Positions 1 through 12,446 are shown, counted from the stretch's first letter. The stretch: DNA of 64,000 nt from Argopecten irradians (GCF_041381155.1 NC_091136.1:49404284-49468283), one strand, 5' to 3'. Program-made: numbers and translations. Notes: generated from the letters alone by a model not told the origin.

Positions 1-261
1 CATGCTCTCACATCATGTACATTGTCTATATTGGTACACATGTTTTTCTGGTTTTCAAATTAGAATTGGACATGTACTATCAATTAATATTGATAAATAA
101 TGTTGTTAATGTAGTGTCAGGGGCTTGAGAAACTTATGGGGAATTTAGACCATTGAATAAATCACATTTATAGCAATCTGATTTTAATTGCGGTCTCTCT
201 AATTGTTTTTTTCTTTTAATTGCAAGGTTGTAAAACTAGTAATACATAAGTCATTACTTAC

Positions 262-2750
262 ATTGACTTGTAATTTTTCATTTTTGACTTGCAGAGTTGC
301 AACTTCACTTCGAGCAGTATCTACTGCGTGTCTGTCACCCATAAATATGGCATCATGCTGAAAGAAAATAAGATATACATTCTATAATAACTGTATATCA
401 AACTATAAATACATGTGTGCTACTTAGATTTAGGTTAAAGTTGAATTGTTGATTATGTACATAATAAATATCTCAAAAAATATCACTGGTTCCATATTTA
501 CTTACTCTGTATGCATCAGCCCCTGACCGTACTGTTACTTTTTGAGCGGAATCAATGCTGTAAAATACAAAATAGCATTGCGAAAATGATTGATAATAAA
601 AATGAGAAAAGGTTTTTTTTAATAAATCGATCAACATTTATAAACATAGTTTTAATTCACATTTTAAAATTAACATGACAGAAATTGTACCTTTAACTGT
701 CTTAATTTATTCTTAATGCTGCAACAAAGTAATTAGATAAAACTATTTGTTTGATGTCCTCACCTAACAAGCTGCTGGATCAAGGCATCCTTTTTCCTCA
801 GTTCTTCTTTGAAAGCTTTTACCTGATCTGTCAGCTATAGGAGAAAACAACAATGACTATTTAATTAATATTAATGGTCTCTTAAACACTTAAATGTCAT
901 ACAAATTATGGATTTAGGTACAAATAAATGAAATACAATTCATGTTCTAATGAGAAAGCTGTAATAACAAAATTCAGAAGGAATAAACACCAGTGTTCTA
1001 ATGCAAAGTGTCAGATTATAGTATTAGAGATTTTTTAAATTTATTTCAAAAACCATTTTAACTTACATAACATCCATTATCGTTTTTACCATTTATATGT
1101 GGCTACTTAAGCAACCAATGATAATCACATCAAGATGAGAATAATTAGACTTCATCATCTACACAAATTGTAATCAATCTGTGATAAATTGGCATGTGGA
1201 CCACTCAGAGCGATAGCTATGATGTCCTAGAAGAGGAATGCTTGTAGTAGAATGTTGCATGTGGAAGCAGTAATCTGATGGTCGTCTGGGATTTTTTACC
1301 CTTCAAAATATCCCAAAATTCCATAGACTACCTTGATCAAGATTGAAGTGTACCAAGATCATAGTGTTGTTGACTTGTGCTCATTTAGGTCCTGACATCA
1401 GGATGATTTGTTGATAGGTATTGACTGATTGTAACACCAGTCAAGAAGATTCAAGAGGATTTGCGTTATTGTAATATTCTTAATAGAAAAAGCTTTTACA
1501 GATTAAATTTTCACAAACAGGTAAAATATAATTCACCACTTTAAGGAATTTACCCCAATAGTGTTCTTTATACTCTAACAGATATTACAGATAACAACTG
1601 TTTATTATCTTATGAATGTTCATATTAGGGTGGATATACTGTAGTTTGTCTTACATATAAATAATTAAGGGACAGTCACAAGAATTACCCATCTTCACTC
1701 TTCAGTCATTTGACCCATTCTACACACTTACAAAATGTATTCCCTTATCATTATAATATTTAAAAAGGATTTTCTTTTCATGAAATGAGTTTGACTGTTT
1801 CTCACTGTTTTTCTTCATTATGCTCATAGGTATTAAACTCGTCTTATAATGTATGTAAATATTTAATCTATTGACATCTTTGTCAGATGAGTTTAGTACC
1901 TATATTATGCTTTGAAATAAACAAACTGCAAACTAAAAAAACAAACAAACAAAAAAAAAAAAGAAAAAATAGTATGATTTGTCATAACATTCTGAAGGTA
2001 TACAAAAATGTGCATGAAGAAAAATGACCAAGTTGAAACTTAATCTATCTATACGTTTGCAAAATAATTGATAATAATAAAGTAATATAATATTTGTGAT
2101 ATAACATTTTGAAACTTACATGCACCATAATCAAATTTTGATCTTACCATAAACACCACATAGAGTGCATATACATTAATAAAATTTAATGTAAAGTTCA
2201 GTAAGCCTATTACCCTACCATTTCGTATACAACATACATTGCATGTAGATCATGAGATGTGTATTATATTGGTTTTAGTCCGATATATACCTATATCACT
2301 AATATACCACTAATTTTACACATGCAAGTTTAACAAGGACAAATCAAAAGCGTCATTGTATTTCGATACACAGATTCCTTTGTATGAAAGTTACCTGTAG
2401 AACACAAGTAGCCATTGAAATGACACCATTACCTTATACCTATAGCAATGTGCTAGTCTAAGCAGATCTTCAAAACGGCGGCATTTCACTCAAATAAATC
2501 ATTTTAAATGGGAAGGATTTGAACTTACATCAGAAACTGCCCTTCTATGTGATGGAGATGGAGGTCGAGGATTCAATATCGACTCCGTATTATATGTGGT
2601 AGTGGCGATGGGGGAAGAATACCGGTGTAAGACATCTGTTTCCACTGTAGTTATCCGGTGTGGTGAGCTGGACGACTGGGACTCCAATATTCCTGTTCTA
2701 CGTATCGTTGGCAGTCCATTTTGTTCTGGATCCCGTAAATAACTTGCCAT
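262..2750 (-). CDS. Coiled-coil protein, 5' part of gene (four exons, continues off the left edge)
   Basis: Four exons fit one reading frame on the minus strand: 2750-2529 (74 codons, starting in an AAAATGG context), 834-764, 557-506 and 357-262. Donors are gtaagt or gtgagg, acceptors are tatag, acag and tcag, and the phases 0, 2, 0, 0 match at each junction. The 147 visible residues begin MASYLRDPEQNGLPTIRRTG, followed by a Ser/Pro-rich, probably disordered stretch to about residue 74. A heptad-like charged segment follows (LTDQVKAFKEELRKKDALIQ), then TVRSGADAYRHDAIFMGDRH and another helical stretch. Such proteins are usually scaffolds of cilia, centrosomes or cytoskeleton, but I do not recognise the family and assign no function. 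Intron 1 (835-2528) is AT-rich with no further exon seen. The start lies 261 bp from the divergent gene at 3011. Confidence 0.72.
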
Positions 2751-3010
2751 TTTGGTGATAAACTGTCTCTTTTAAGATTTTGGTCTGTATGGTTTTGCTT
2801 TCATACGATATTCATACCTTTCTATCTAGCACACTGTCATTCCGCTGTTTTCATTGCGCTTAGCAACATGGAAACTATCACAACAACATAAACAGGAACA
2901 AGCACCTGTGGCGAGAGCGAGACTTTGAGCGAGATTTTGTAGAAGGTGAAGGTCAAAGAGCATACGTGACCCCCCCAGTTCCGGTACTTTTGAAGGACAG
3001 ACCATTCACA
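2751..3010. promoter_or_regulatory. Divergent promoter region between two head-to-head genes
   Basis: The two ATG codons (2750 minus, 3011 plus) are 260 bp apart, so both 5' UTRs and both core promoters must lie here unless a non-coding first exon exists elsewhere. The stretch is visibly more GC-rich than its surroundings (for example the repeated gcgag words near 2912-2935). No TATA box stands at a useful distance for either gene, which fits a housekeeping-type bidirectional promoter. This is inferred from spacing and composition only. Confidence 0.5.
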
Positions 3011-6000
3011 ATGTTGAGGATTATTCAGAAAGGTCGTGTTCAGCAGGTAATAAGAATTGAATACCCCTTATCTTTGTACTTAGTTTTGTAGATATTATTT
3101 GTTTGTCGTATTAATGTATGTTTCTGTTGAATAGCTAAAAAAAAAATCACTGGCCAACTGCAACACTACACTCGGTTGGCTACAACGCGCAGTCCATCGA
3201 TACTAGTCTTTACTATAGTCATGTAGACAAGTCGACAATGTGATGTGTGTCCTATCTTTACTATAGACATGTAGATAAGTAGACAATGTGGTGTGTGTCC
3301 TATTTCCACCGCTGACAAATTGTGTTTTTACACTATCAAAAACAGGTGCAGACGATTAAGTACTTTTCATCAGTTACAAAAGTTACTTTTTTGTGTTAAT
3401 TAGACATATATATACACGATTAAACACCAATTATTGTTCAAGTGATATAATTTATGCTCAGTCGGCGGTGGAGCATCTTTAAAGCTTAGACCTAAGATCA
3501 GAATTATAGATGCGTCATCCTTATACCATAAATATATTTGAATATGCTTTGTATTCTTTATATAGTATGAATAATGGCAAGTGTCCTTTGGTGCCTTTAA
3601 GGCGACTAAGAGAACAAGGCCAATAACAACCATGCACTCGATCACCGTCGTGGAAAAAATCGGTCTAGGGGATATTCAACGAAACACATACAGATACAGC
3701 TCGCCTTCTAACAGGTTGGGGACACTCCTGTAAATGCAGGATAGTCCTGCATTTGAGTAGGCCGCCTAGCAGTCTTAGCTAGTGTAGACTAACCTGACCA
3801 GTGCTCGAACAGGACAGTGCTCGAACACCTAATGACCTATTTTAGTTTTTGCTTCTCATTCCTAAAATCAGTCGATTCTTTTGTTCATTATTGTGCATGA
3901 TAATTATCAGGTCGGGGAAAACCACCAACTTGCGTATTATACACTAAGAAGAGTATGATAGCCTAATTGGAGTATGGAATCCTGCATTTGCGTACCTAAA
4001 TGACCCCTCCAATGCAGGACTGTTGCTCAAATGCAGGATTATTTATCCTGCATATAAGGGAGTTTCCCCAACCTCAGGGCATCCATTAACCCGAGACCTC
4101 GGGTCATTGACGTAGCAAAATTTATTTTGACGCACGATCTTTGCATGCCGTGCGTCAATCTGACGCTTCACATTTTTACCACCACTGCTCATCAGAGTTG
4201 TGTATGTGTGTATTATGTGATGCCCAACCCCTAATAAGGTGTATATTAGTTAGGGTCAGTGACACTAATTGGTAGAACACCCCACGCCAATTAAAAGATT
4301 CACTCAACTGTGACATAGTCCGACTGTAATCTGCTAATTGGAGCACAGGTAAAGAAGTCGCACCTCTAACGAGTACCTACCTACCTCTGGTCCGCTAAAA
4401 CTGCACATTCTTATCAGCAATCACATTTTAATCAAAGCTATATTAGATGCCCATTTCATGAAGTTAATGTTTCATATCTGGTAAGCAGGCATACAACAGA
4501 GATGAGATCGTAAATAGGCCTACTTTGATGCATGCTGCAGTAGCCATTTCGTTGTTAACCTGAATAACCCTACATGTACATTACCCACAAACCATCAGTG
4601 TTGGAGTGTGAGAAGCGTAAATTGTTCCTGTTACCCTTTCTAATTTGTTTCTGGCGGCAAATATGAATAGAGGATTGTCGTGGAAGAGAAACACAATAAA
4701 TAAAACATTGTATTTATTTTTAAAGATGCTCCACCGCTGACAAATGGTATTTTTTCACTATGAAAAGCAGGAGCAGACAATTTAGTATTTCTCTTCAGTT
4801 ACGAAAGTTACTTACTTCTCACCATTACCACCATTGAAAAGTTTGAGCTTCTAATTTTACTTCAAGTTAAAAATATAAAAAATTATTAATTGCATCCCAA
4901 AAAAATTCCGTGGCACTATATCCTATATGGAATGAAGTAATGATTGCGCATGCACCAAAGCCGAAATAAATTATTTATATTATTTTTGTGTTAATTAGGC
5001 ATATGTATACACGATTAAACACCAAATATTGTTCAAGTGATGAATATCATTTATGGTCTGTCGGCGGTGGAGCATTTTTAAAAGATCGTTTTAGAAATAC
5101 AGCTGAATTAATCATTTTTATTTCAAACAAAAAATAACTATCACTAAAAATTAAAAATAATGATTTATAAAACAGCATTATCATCTTCTTTTTTTTTTTT
5201 TTTTTTTTTGTAAAAAAATGACCTTTTTTATAAAATAATGATATTGATTAAATAATATATTTATGATCAGAAGCTCAAATACGTCCTTTAAATTTTCAAG
5301 AAGTTAGATAATTAAATATAATTAAAATACTAATATGAATATGTAGTTAAATCAATATTTTACATAATTATTATCATCTTTTCTTTACTTATTCTAAAGA
5401 AACATAATAAGTGTACTTTGTTTTAAACATTATCAATGTTATTGGTTATAAAATTTAATATTAAATATAATTGACTTTTAACGCGATTAATGATTGACCC
5501 TTAAGTTTAATATTTTGACCCTCAGAAATTTGATTTGACCCTCAGGATTTCAGAGCCAAGGGTCACTGACTCTTGAGATTTTGATCCTACTGGATGCACT
5601 GCCAACCTGTTCAAAGAGCGCAGCTCATTTAAGTAGATGGATAGATCTAGTAATTTAAGTATTGTTTCTTTTAGAGTAAACAGAAACATACAATTGTATA
5701 TATGCATATGTATGTTTCTGGTCTAAACTATATTCTTCATCTATCATATGTAGTTTGCGTCCGATTACATGTTACGTACACTACAGAGGTTTCTAAATGT
5801 TCAGCATTTCATGATTATCAATTTTGGACTGGGAAATAATATATGCTTCTGGTTAAACACGACTTGTAACTTGTTTGTGTTACCAATAAAAAAGAATAAT
5901 CAGAAATACTTTCTTCTTCAACAAAATAATAAACATCATATGGGTTTTAATGGTACCTTTAATAAAATTTTCTTGAAATTGCAGAACAAATTGTAGAACT

Positions 6001-9000
6001 TGAAACTGCGCTCTGTTTCTTTTGATATGTTTGAAATAGATCTCCTAAAGACCTTTATTTAGTTTTTGTGAAATAGATTATGACTTGCAGGGTAACAAAA
6101 AACCTTGACGTCAATATATTCTTATAGTTTATCACTGCTGTAATTTATATGCATATGCAACATTAAATATAAATAGGAAAATTATATACAATTTAGGGTG
6201 ATCAAGTGGTGTAGTGGTTAAGCCACTCGCCTTTCACCTAACTGGCAGGGGTTCGATCCTCAGCATGGACGTGAAAAGGTAAGGGGTCACCTGCCCGATC
6301 ACATGGGTTTTCTCCATGCACTCCGGTTTCCTCCCACATCTTTCGCACACTTATATTTATATTAATTACATGTGGGCCATCAAGAGGATTTTTGAAAGTT
6401 GAGGATGAAGATAGTATTTTGTATGTAAGAATCGATCTAAGATCTAGAGTTCAGGGGGGATGGGGATGGTAGCAGTGTGAATGATAATAACCTATATATA
6501 GTTATCATGATGTTAGTTTTATTATTAACTGTATGCACAAATAATTGACCTGTATATATGTAGAGGGGAAGATACAGCAATATACCTAATTGGAATCAGA
6601 GAATATAGTCATTTTGTAATGATGATCAGAGATAGAAACTAACTTTTTCAATAAACTAGTCCAAAGGACTAGTAAGTAGTAAGTTTGGACTAGTAAGAAA
6701 TATATTTAGATAGTCCTGTGTCATTAGTATTAGTCCTGAGGCCAAAGACCTCAGTTGAATCGCAAAGTGATGAACTGCGAATCGCGAAGCGATTCACCAG
6801 GGGGTAGGTGCGGAAGGGGGGCTGATATGATAATATAACTAGTCCAGGGGACTATCATGATCAGATAGACAGAATTGACTAGTCCTTCAGATTTTTAACT
6901 AGTCTCAGACTAACGGACTAGCGTTAGTTTCTGTCCCTGATGATATTGAAGACAAATTCCATTTCGTTATAAAATGTAGGTGTATGAAGATTTAAGATCA
7001 AAATTTTAAAAATCATATTATGTCAGAAATCCTAGCATATTAAAGTAAATTAAATTATTTGAAAGTAGTAGCTATATTCAAAATGTAATTACTTTGTGTG
7101 TCCATTATGATATATATTCATTGAAAATGAAATTCGAAGCAGTAGCTATGTTCAAAATCTACTACTGGATGTATGCATTCTGATATACAATGTGTATTTT
7201 TAGGTCATCTGACCCGAAGGGCTATAGTCGTCATGTTTCGTCCGTCATCGTCCGCCGTGCGTTAACTTTTCACATTTTGAACTTCTTCTCCAGTTCTACC
7301 AGTACGATTTGGCTGAAACTTGCATAAAATGATCCTGACATGGTCCCGACAAAGTGTTGTTATTTTCAGGTCGATCCGAAATCCAAGATGGCCGCATCAG
7401 CCCCCATCTTGACAACGCATTTTGAACTTCTTCTCAAGTTCTACAGGTGCGATTTGGCTGAAACTTGCATGAAATGATCTTGACATGGTCCAGACAAAGT
7501 GTTGTTGGGTTGATCCGAAATCCAAGATGGCCGCCACCGCTACCATGACACTATATCTAATTTATTTCCTATATGATTATTGCCAAGGTAGACAGATGAC
7601 CGTTAAGGCCCTTAGGCCTCTTGTATTAATTAAAATACATGTAATACTTTTAATATCAAGTGTTTTTTCTCTTAACATAAAGTACAAACCCATTAAACTT
7701 ATGCCTATAGCCTTACCTGTTAGTATTATCTCCTATTGTTCTATCTTTCACACCTAGTCTCACTTGGCCAACAGAATACCTTACCTGTATAGTACCTAAA
7801 AATTCAGAATGTTGTCTAAGTGAGAAGACACCCTTTCATATTGGTATGGTTCGCCTGTTGTGTACTTCGGTGAGTGACAGCTCAAGTGTTGATGTTTCGT
7901 CTGCTATTTGATCGGTCAATTATCGCTTGTAAATTATTTAAACATTTTGTTTGAATCCATAATTAGTGTATATTATGTTTCATTTTTCAAACCACTTTGA
8001 TGATACACAGTATGTATTTGCTGTAATATCTGCGACTACAGTGATCAATTAGGCTACCTTTGTGTTGTATTTTAAAAGACAGATTATATATAATTACCCT
8101 TCGATTTGAAAAGGATTTTTTACAAGATCATGCAGTACATAAATCATATTTTAAAAATAAATGATAAATTCAATATGTTCTCTTACTAAAAATTGACCTA
8201 ATGAATCTTTTGAGTCTATCTTGTTTTGAAATGGAATGACATTGAAGAATTAATTAAATCGATAAGAGTAGCTATAAAAATGATAGCGGGAGTACACCAC
8301 CTAAATAAGCAACATGTTAAATACAAATGTGTAACTGTTTTACATAAAGATTTTAAATAAATGATTTTTTTATGAAATAATTAATGAAATGTTTGTCATA
8401 ACAACCAAACAACAAAGGTTGTCATAATTTAAAACTTTTTTTTCCCCAATTGAATGATACTACTGAAATAAATCATACAGGAATGCGCTATAACGAGGAT
8501 TCACATATATATTGAAACTCACTGATTTTGTCTGGGACTCACTGTTTTTTTCTGGGACTTACCATTTTCAAAAGTGGTGATCGAGTCCAGGATTCACAAG
8601 AAAAAAATTAAATCCTACATAAATTGCTGATACCATGTTTCTTAATCGTGATTGATGGTTAGCTTGTAATTTGATTTTGATTTTGAAAGATTTTGAATCA
8701 CTGGTCATTATGCTGAACATTCGAACTATTTCACCCAAACATTTAAGTTGTTAACTATATATATGTATATATATATAGCTGCAATAAGCAGTTTGGGAGC
8801 TTCTCCGGAAAGTATAGACTCTCTCAGAAATGCGAGACAACCTTGAGCTCACTTTGCAAAGAACTAAAAAGGACTGCAATGAGTCTAGGGTTACTTCAGA
8901 GGCATCGGGTAGATAAACTGCTCTTAAATTATATATATATTAAAATTTATAAACTAAAAGGTTGCATCCAGCATTCGAAATTAACATCTGTCCGTCTGCC

Positions 9001-11180
9001 CGAGACTGGCAACTTTGTAGTAGAGCAGACTATATTTGCCATGTAGCTGTTCTTTGACCGGCAACTTTTTGGTTCAGATAGAGTACTAAAGATATACAAA
9101 ACAAAAATAGCAGGAGCATTGAAGAAAGGTTGAAGATGAAACTGTACTAAACACATATTCATATTTATTAATATTCTGGTTTTCAGTCAACTTTGTTGAG
9201 AACACACGTGTACGATTCAAAACCAAAAATGTGGATATTTTTTAGCTTTGTAAGAACCAGCAACTTTTAGGGTCAACAGGTCCTTAGGACCAGCTGGAAA
9301 AAATCCTTAAGGGAGAACACTGGTTGCATCTTATGTTAACTAGTGTAAAATAACATTACCATATTGCCAAGTTAGATATTGGAGGAAAATGGAATAGATT
9401 AAACACTCCCGAAAAAAACACTGACTGATTTACATAGGCATTTGAACCTGGTAGTTGCCTCATAGGAGATTCAAACTTGATCAGAGCTATTTTTCAAATA
9501 CTATGTTCTGTGTTCAATACTGTATTTACATTTATATACACAATGTAGTTGTAAAAACTATGATTTGATGTGTTTCAGGGAGTCCGTGCTGTGACCAACT
9601 CCCTGTTTTCCACAAGCGCAAGGACTGCATCAGCTTCATTACCAGAAGTACCAAGTAGCAACAGTATGAAAGAGCTGGCTCAGGGAGCCAAGTTTGGCAT
9701 GGTCCCAACTAAAGGAAGATATGCAGACTATGTTATTGGGGAGCAAAAACGTTGTTTGGTAAGTTTTACCTCTAAAACCGTATTGAATTGATAATAGCCT
9801 TTGGTGTTCATTACACATATAATTGAAAATTTATAGTTTTCATTCTTCAACTTTAACTAGTATGTATACATGTACAGGCATGGTGATATACATAATATGT
9901 TGTTCAATGATTTTATTGCTTTGAAAATACTCTGAAGTAACCATGTCAACAAAGTTTGCTGCTTTATTTATAATAACACAACAAATACAGATTCTTTTAG
10001 TTGATCAAACTGGTACCTTTCAGCCAAAACAAAAAATTTACAAAAAAACTCAAGTCGTCAGTGAGATACCTCCAGCATAATTAAATGTTCAGGAAAAAAC
10101 AGTTAGAAATACGAAATAATTCAATGAATTTCTGGGGTAAGAAACTGGCACTATCTGTTAACTTAAAGATGCTCCACCGCTGACAAATAGTATTTTTTCA
10201 CTATGAAAAGCAGGAGCAGACAATTTAGTATTTCTCTTCAGTTACGAAAGTTACTTACTTCTCACCATTACCACCATTGAAAAGTTTGAGCTTCTAATTT
10301 TACTTCAAGTTAAAAGTATAAAAAATAATTAATTGCATCCCAAAAAAATTCCGTGGCACTATATCCTATATGGAATGAAGTATTGATTGCGCGAGCACCA
10401 AAGGCAAAATAAATTATTTATATTATTTTTTGTGTTAATTAGACATGTATTTACACGATTAAACACCAATCATTGTTCAAATGATGTACATCATTTAAAC
10501 TCTGGTTGGCGGCGGAGCATCTTTAATAGTTGATAAATAATTAAATATACAATATCCTTACAGAAATGGAAATGGGAAAACCCAGATGGTATGGTACATC
10601 AGATTACAAGTTTTGAAGAACGATTGATGTATGGACTTCTGACATTCATGATCGCCTTTTCTATCCTGGAATATTGGGGATCTACAGCTATGAAGACAAA
10701 TGCCGTCAAATATAATTGGAAGTCTAGTAAGTTGTTTTAACATGCCATCTTGAAAACGAATGGTTACTATTGAAGGCATCACCTCTCATATATTAAAAAA
10801 TAGCTTTTGTTATTATGAGGTTAAGAATCTTTCCGGTCATGAATAAGAGACAAAAGCTAGTCCAAAGGTCTCCTCTAATCCACCTCCTCTTTCCACAAGG
10901 AAATGTCAATACATGTACCTGGTTATAATCAATAAATATATATATATATATTGTTATAACTTCATATTTGATTATGCCTGTTGGAAAGACAGAGCCTAGA
11001 AAAATCAACTGAATCATCTCAGCTAAAATAAATGACTCCAAAGTTTGTATTAAAGGGTTTTTGATCTGTTACCATAAGGTGAACAACCAGGGACTTATGA
11101 TCATTAAGGCCCTTGTATCTCTCACTACTTTACATAACAATTCATTCTGATGATATCGTTTTATTTCGTTTTCAGGCTAA
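3011..11180 (+). CDS. Small, probably mitochondrial, single-pass membrane protein (127 aa, four exons)
   Basis: Exons 3011-3046, 9579-9758, 10564-10726 and 11176-11180 join with phases 0, 0 and 1 to give 127 residues. Donors are gtaata, gtaagt and gtaagt; acceptors are tttcag, ttacag and tttcag. The last exon carries only the end of a Ser codon and TAA. The N-terminus (MLRIIQKGRVQQGVRAVTNS, then LFSTSARTAS) is basic, Ser/Thr/Ala-rich and free of acidic residues until about position 36, as in a mitochondrial presequence. One hydrophobic helix (LMYGLLTFMIAFSILEYWG) spans about residues 93-111, and a short basic tail ends NWKSS. The size and layout resemble accessory subunits of respiratory complexes, but I cannot match a specific subunit. 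The 6.5-kb first intron is filled with miniature transposons. Splice consensus and phase make the model firm; the function is inference. Confidence 0.7.
3208..3303. repeat. Two-copy direct duplication, unit about 48 bp
   Basis: The motif ctttactatag-catgtaga and its continuation to gtgtgtcctat occurs twice in a row with a few substitutions. The second copy runs straight into the end of the transposon at 3303. Confidence 0.7.
3303..3482. mobile_element. Miniature inverted-repeat transposon, 'AGATGCTCCACCGC' family, internally deleted copy
   Basis: This is a shortened relative of the elements at 4720-5081 and 10163-10526. It starts at ccaccgctgacaaat, shares the interior gtgttaattagacat and acgattaaacaccaa, and ends gtcggcggtggagcatcttt. 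About half of the interior of the longer copies is missing and the left terminus is worn. It lies in intron 1 of the gene at 3011. Confidence 0.75.
3713..4074. mobile_element. Miniature inverted-repeat transposon with palindromic subterminal ends (362 bp)
   Basis: The ends are imperfect inverted repeats of about 45 bp. The left begins aggttggggacactcc and the right ends ggagtttccccaacct. Each end contains its own small palindrome, tgcagga next to tcctgca. No open reading frame is present, so it is non-autonomous. I could not find a clean target duplication, so the superfamily stays open. Confidence 0.65.
4720..5081. mobile_element. Miniature inverted-repeat transposon, 'AGATGCTCCACCGC' family, full-length copy
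   Basis: The left end ttaaagatgctccaccgctg mirrors the right end cggcggtggagcatttttaa. The element is 362 bp, non-coding, and closely related over its length to 10163-10526. Both ends abut TTAA, which is either the target duplication or part of the terminus. TTAA targeting is known for piggyBac and Kolobok elements; which applies here cannot be decided without the autonomous partner. Confidence 0.85.
5082..6195. other. AT-rich intron sequence without a recognisable feature
   Basis: Part of intron 1 of the gene at 3011. It holds a poly-T run near 5191-5209 and a short imperfect palindrome at about 5686-5722 (cagaaacata mirrored by tatgtttctg). Short reading frames here show no domain or splice support. 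Confidence 0.5.
6196..6352 (+). mobile_element. tRNA-derived SINE
   Basis: A tRNA-like head carries an A box (tggtgtagtggttaagcc) and a B box (ggttcgatcctc) at normal spacing. It is followed by the conserved tail ctccggtttcctcccac shared by many invertebrate SINEs. Such elements are transcribed by RNA polymerase III and mobilised by a partner LINE. The 3' boundary is soft because the flank is AT-rich and no clear target duplication was found. Confidence 0.75.
6627..6939. mobile_element. hAT-like miniature transposon (CAG...CTG ends)
   Basis: The ends are cagagatagaaactaac and gttagtttctgtccctg, an inverted repeat of about 17 bp with two mismatches. The interior has several actagtcc words in both orientations. 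The flanks share only the first five bases of an 8-bp window (atgatgat against atgatatt), so the hAT assignment is tentative. Confidence 0.6.
7202..7622. mobile_element. Tandem-core repeat element ('aggtcatctgacc ... ttaaggccc' family)
   Basis: It begins aggtcatctgacccgaaggg and ends gatgaccgttaaggccc then ttaggcctcttgt. The core is two direct copies of about 165 bp (each with gaacttcttctc, gatttggctgaaacttgcat and atccgaaatccaagatggcc). The same right end closes the element near 21494. The layout of fixed ends around a variable number of units of about 160 bp matches the bivalve 'pearl' elements, considered Helitron-related; that link is inference. Confidence 0.65.
7640..8960. other. Intron sequence without a supported feature
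   Basis: AT-rich part of intron 1 of the gene at 3011. It contains a short TA-rich run near 8755-8780. No coding exon, inverted repeat or tandem array that I can support. Confidence 0.4.
8969..9322. mobile_element. hAT-like miniature transposon with perfect 8-bp target duplication
   Basis: The element begins cagcattcgaaattaac and ends gggagaacactg. It is flanked by identical copies of gttgcatc at 8961-8968 and 9323-9330. CA(G) termini with an 8-bp duplication are the signature of the hAT superfamily. It is 354 bp long with no transposase, so it depends on a source element elsewhere. Confidence 0.75.
10163..10526. mobile_element. Miniature inverted-repeat transposon, 'AGATGCTCCACCGC' family, full-length copy
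   Basis: The left end ttaaagatgctccaccgctg mirrors the right end ggcggcggagcatctttaa. It is about 364 bp and close in sequence to the copy at 4720-5081, including its internal ccgtggcactatatcctata stretch. It lies in intron 2 of the gene at 3011. TTAA stands at both edges. Confidence 0.85.
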
Positions 11181-11189
11181 AATACTGTT

Positions 11190-12440
11190 TGTTGAAGAGT
11201 AGTTGCAGCATCCAACCATCAAACTTCTAAAGGATGTTCTCAAGTGATACAACATCTGACAACTAGGAAAGGCAAATTTTCATATTTAAAATGAACTATT
11301 TAGTGTCAATTTGCCTTGTATTGTTTTGTGTTTTCCTGTAAATTTGCAGAATAATTAAAACTATTGTGACATATTATAACTGTTGTTTGTGATTTGCTTA
11401 TACAAGTTTTATAATATATGTTAGCCATTTACACATACATGCACATACATAAATGAAAAAAATGTGTATTGTAGTAGAATTGGACTTGATCGATCATCTA
11501 GTGTTCAGGAGGTCCCGGGTTCGAATCCTGGTCTGGCCTCTCTCCTGATGCAGTATAATAAAGACCCTTCTAAACGTACAAATTAATGGCGTCTTGGTAA
11601 CAAGTGTTAGTGGGAGTTATTTCCCTTGGATCACATTAAAATAAAATAAGTGATTGAAATGTTCGATGGCCTTGAAGAGACAAGTTATGAAAAAGACAAT
11701 TTTCTTTACTGCTTTGTAAATGGACGGCTCATTGCGACTTCTTAATTATGTTACAATAGTTGTGGCAGAAATGTCACTAAGAGCCCATGTGTGTTTATTG
11801 AGGACGTCGTGGTATCCGACGTGTTGCTCCTATGCTTCAGGACGCCTATAGCTAGTGACATTTCTACGGCATGTTACAAGCTGTATCATAGATATACCAA
11901 CTTAAAGATAAATTATCTTTCTGTCGATTTAGAAAATTTACATTTGCATCAGTTCACATTGATTTATCAAGATCTTAGTCATCACAACATCATTTTAGTT
12001 CGCCTATCGGCTTTGGCGTTTGAAATCCCAGGTTGAGGTTTTGGTGTAAGTGTTGAATAACTGTTATAATTTGGATGTTGTTATGGGATTTGGATTATAA
12101 TTGTGGTTGTGAGTGTGGACAATCATTAAAAGGAGCCAAAAAATGTTGGATTTTGAGAATTTCAAAAGCCCCAATGGGCCGAAATAGCCAGGTTACAATT
12201 TTGCTGTTTTACAAGTGTTAAAAAAATGACATTAATTTCTACAATCATTTAGGATTATAATTGGGTATTGACAATCACTGGAAGGGGGGAACTGCTTAAT
12301 TTTGAGAATTTCAAGAGGCCCAATGGACTGAAAAGTTAATAACGACATTGTTATATAAAACCAAATTTAAATCAACAAAATTCCAGAGGCGAGCTTTACT
12401 GTTCTCAAACAGCTCATGTTTAATGTTTCTCTGTAATGTA
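11190..12440. other. 3' flank of the 127-aa gene, with a degenerate two-copy repeat
   Basis: The 3' UTR of the preceding gene should end within the first few hundred bases, but no canonical AATAAA was seen. At about 12060-12330 two diverged copies of a unit of roughly 160 bp can be aligned through ttggattataattg, gacaatca and ttttgagaatttcaa. Nothing else recognisable. Confidence 0.4.
11490..11545 (+). mobile_element. Possible SINE fragment with tRNA-like B box
   Basis: Contains ggtcccgggttcgaatcctg, a good RNA polymerase III B box in tRNA-arm form. The rest of a tRNA cannot be folded around it and no SINE tail follows. Best read as a decayed SINE piece downstream of the gene ending at 11180. 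Confidence 0.35.
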
Positions 12441-12446
12441 GATGTA

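Noticed and set aside
2862-2880. RFX/X-box-like motif (tagcaacatggaaac) in the divergent promoter, which would suggest a ciliary gene
   Set aside because: The half-sites are not in the correct inverted arrangement for an X-box, so it was not used to assign function.
11490-11545. A functional tRNA gene
   Set aside because: Only the B-box arm is convincing; acceptor, D and anticodon arms cannot be paired.
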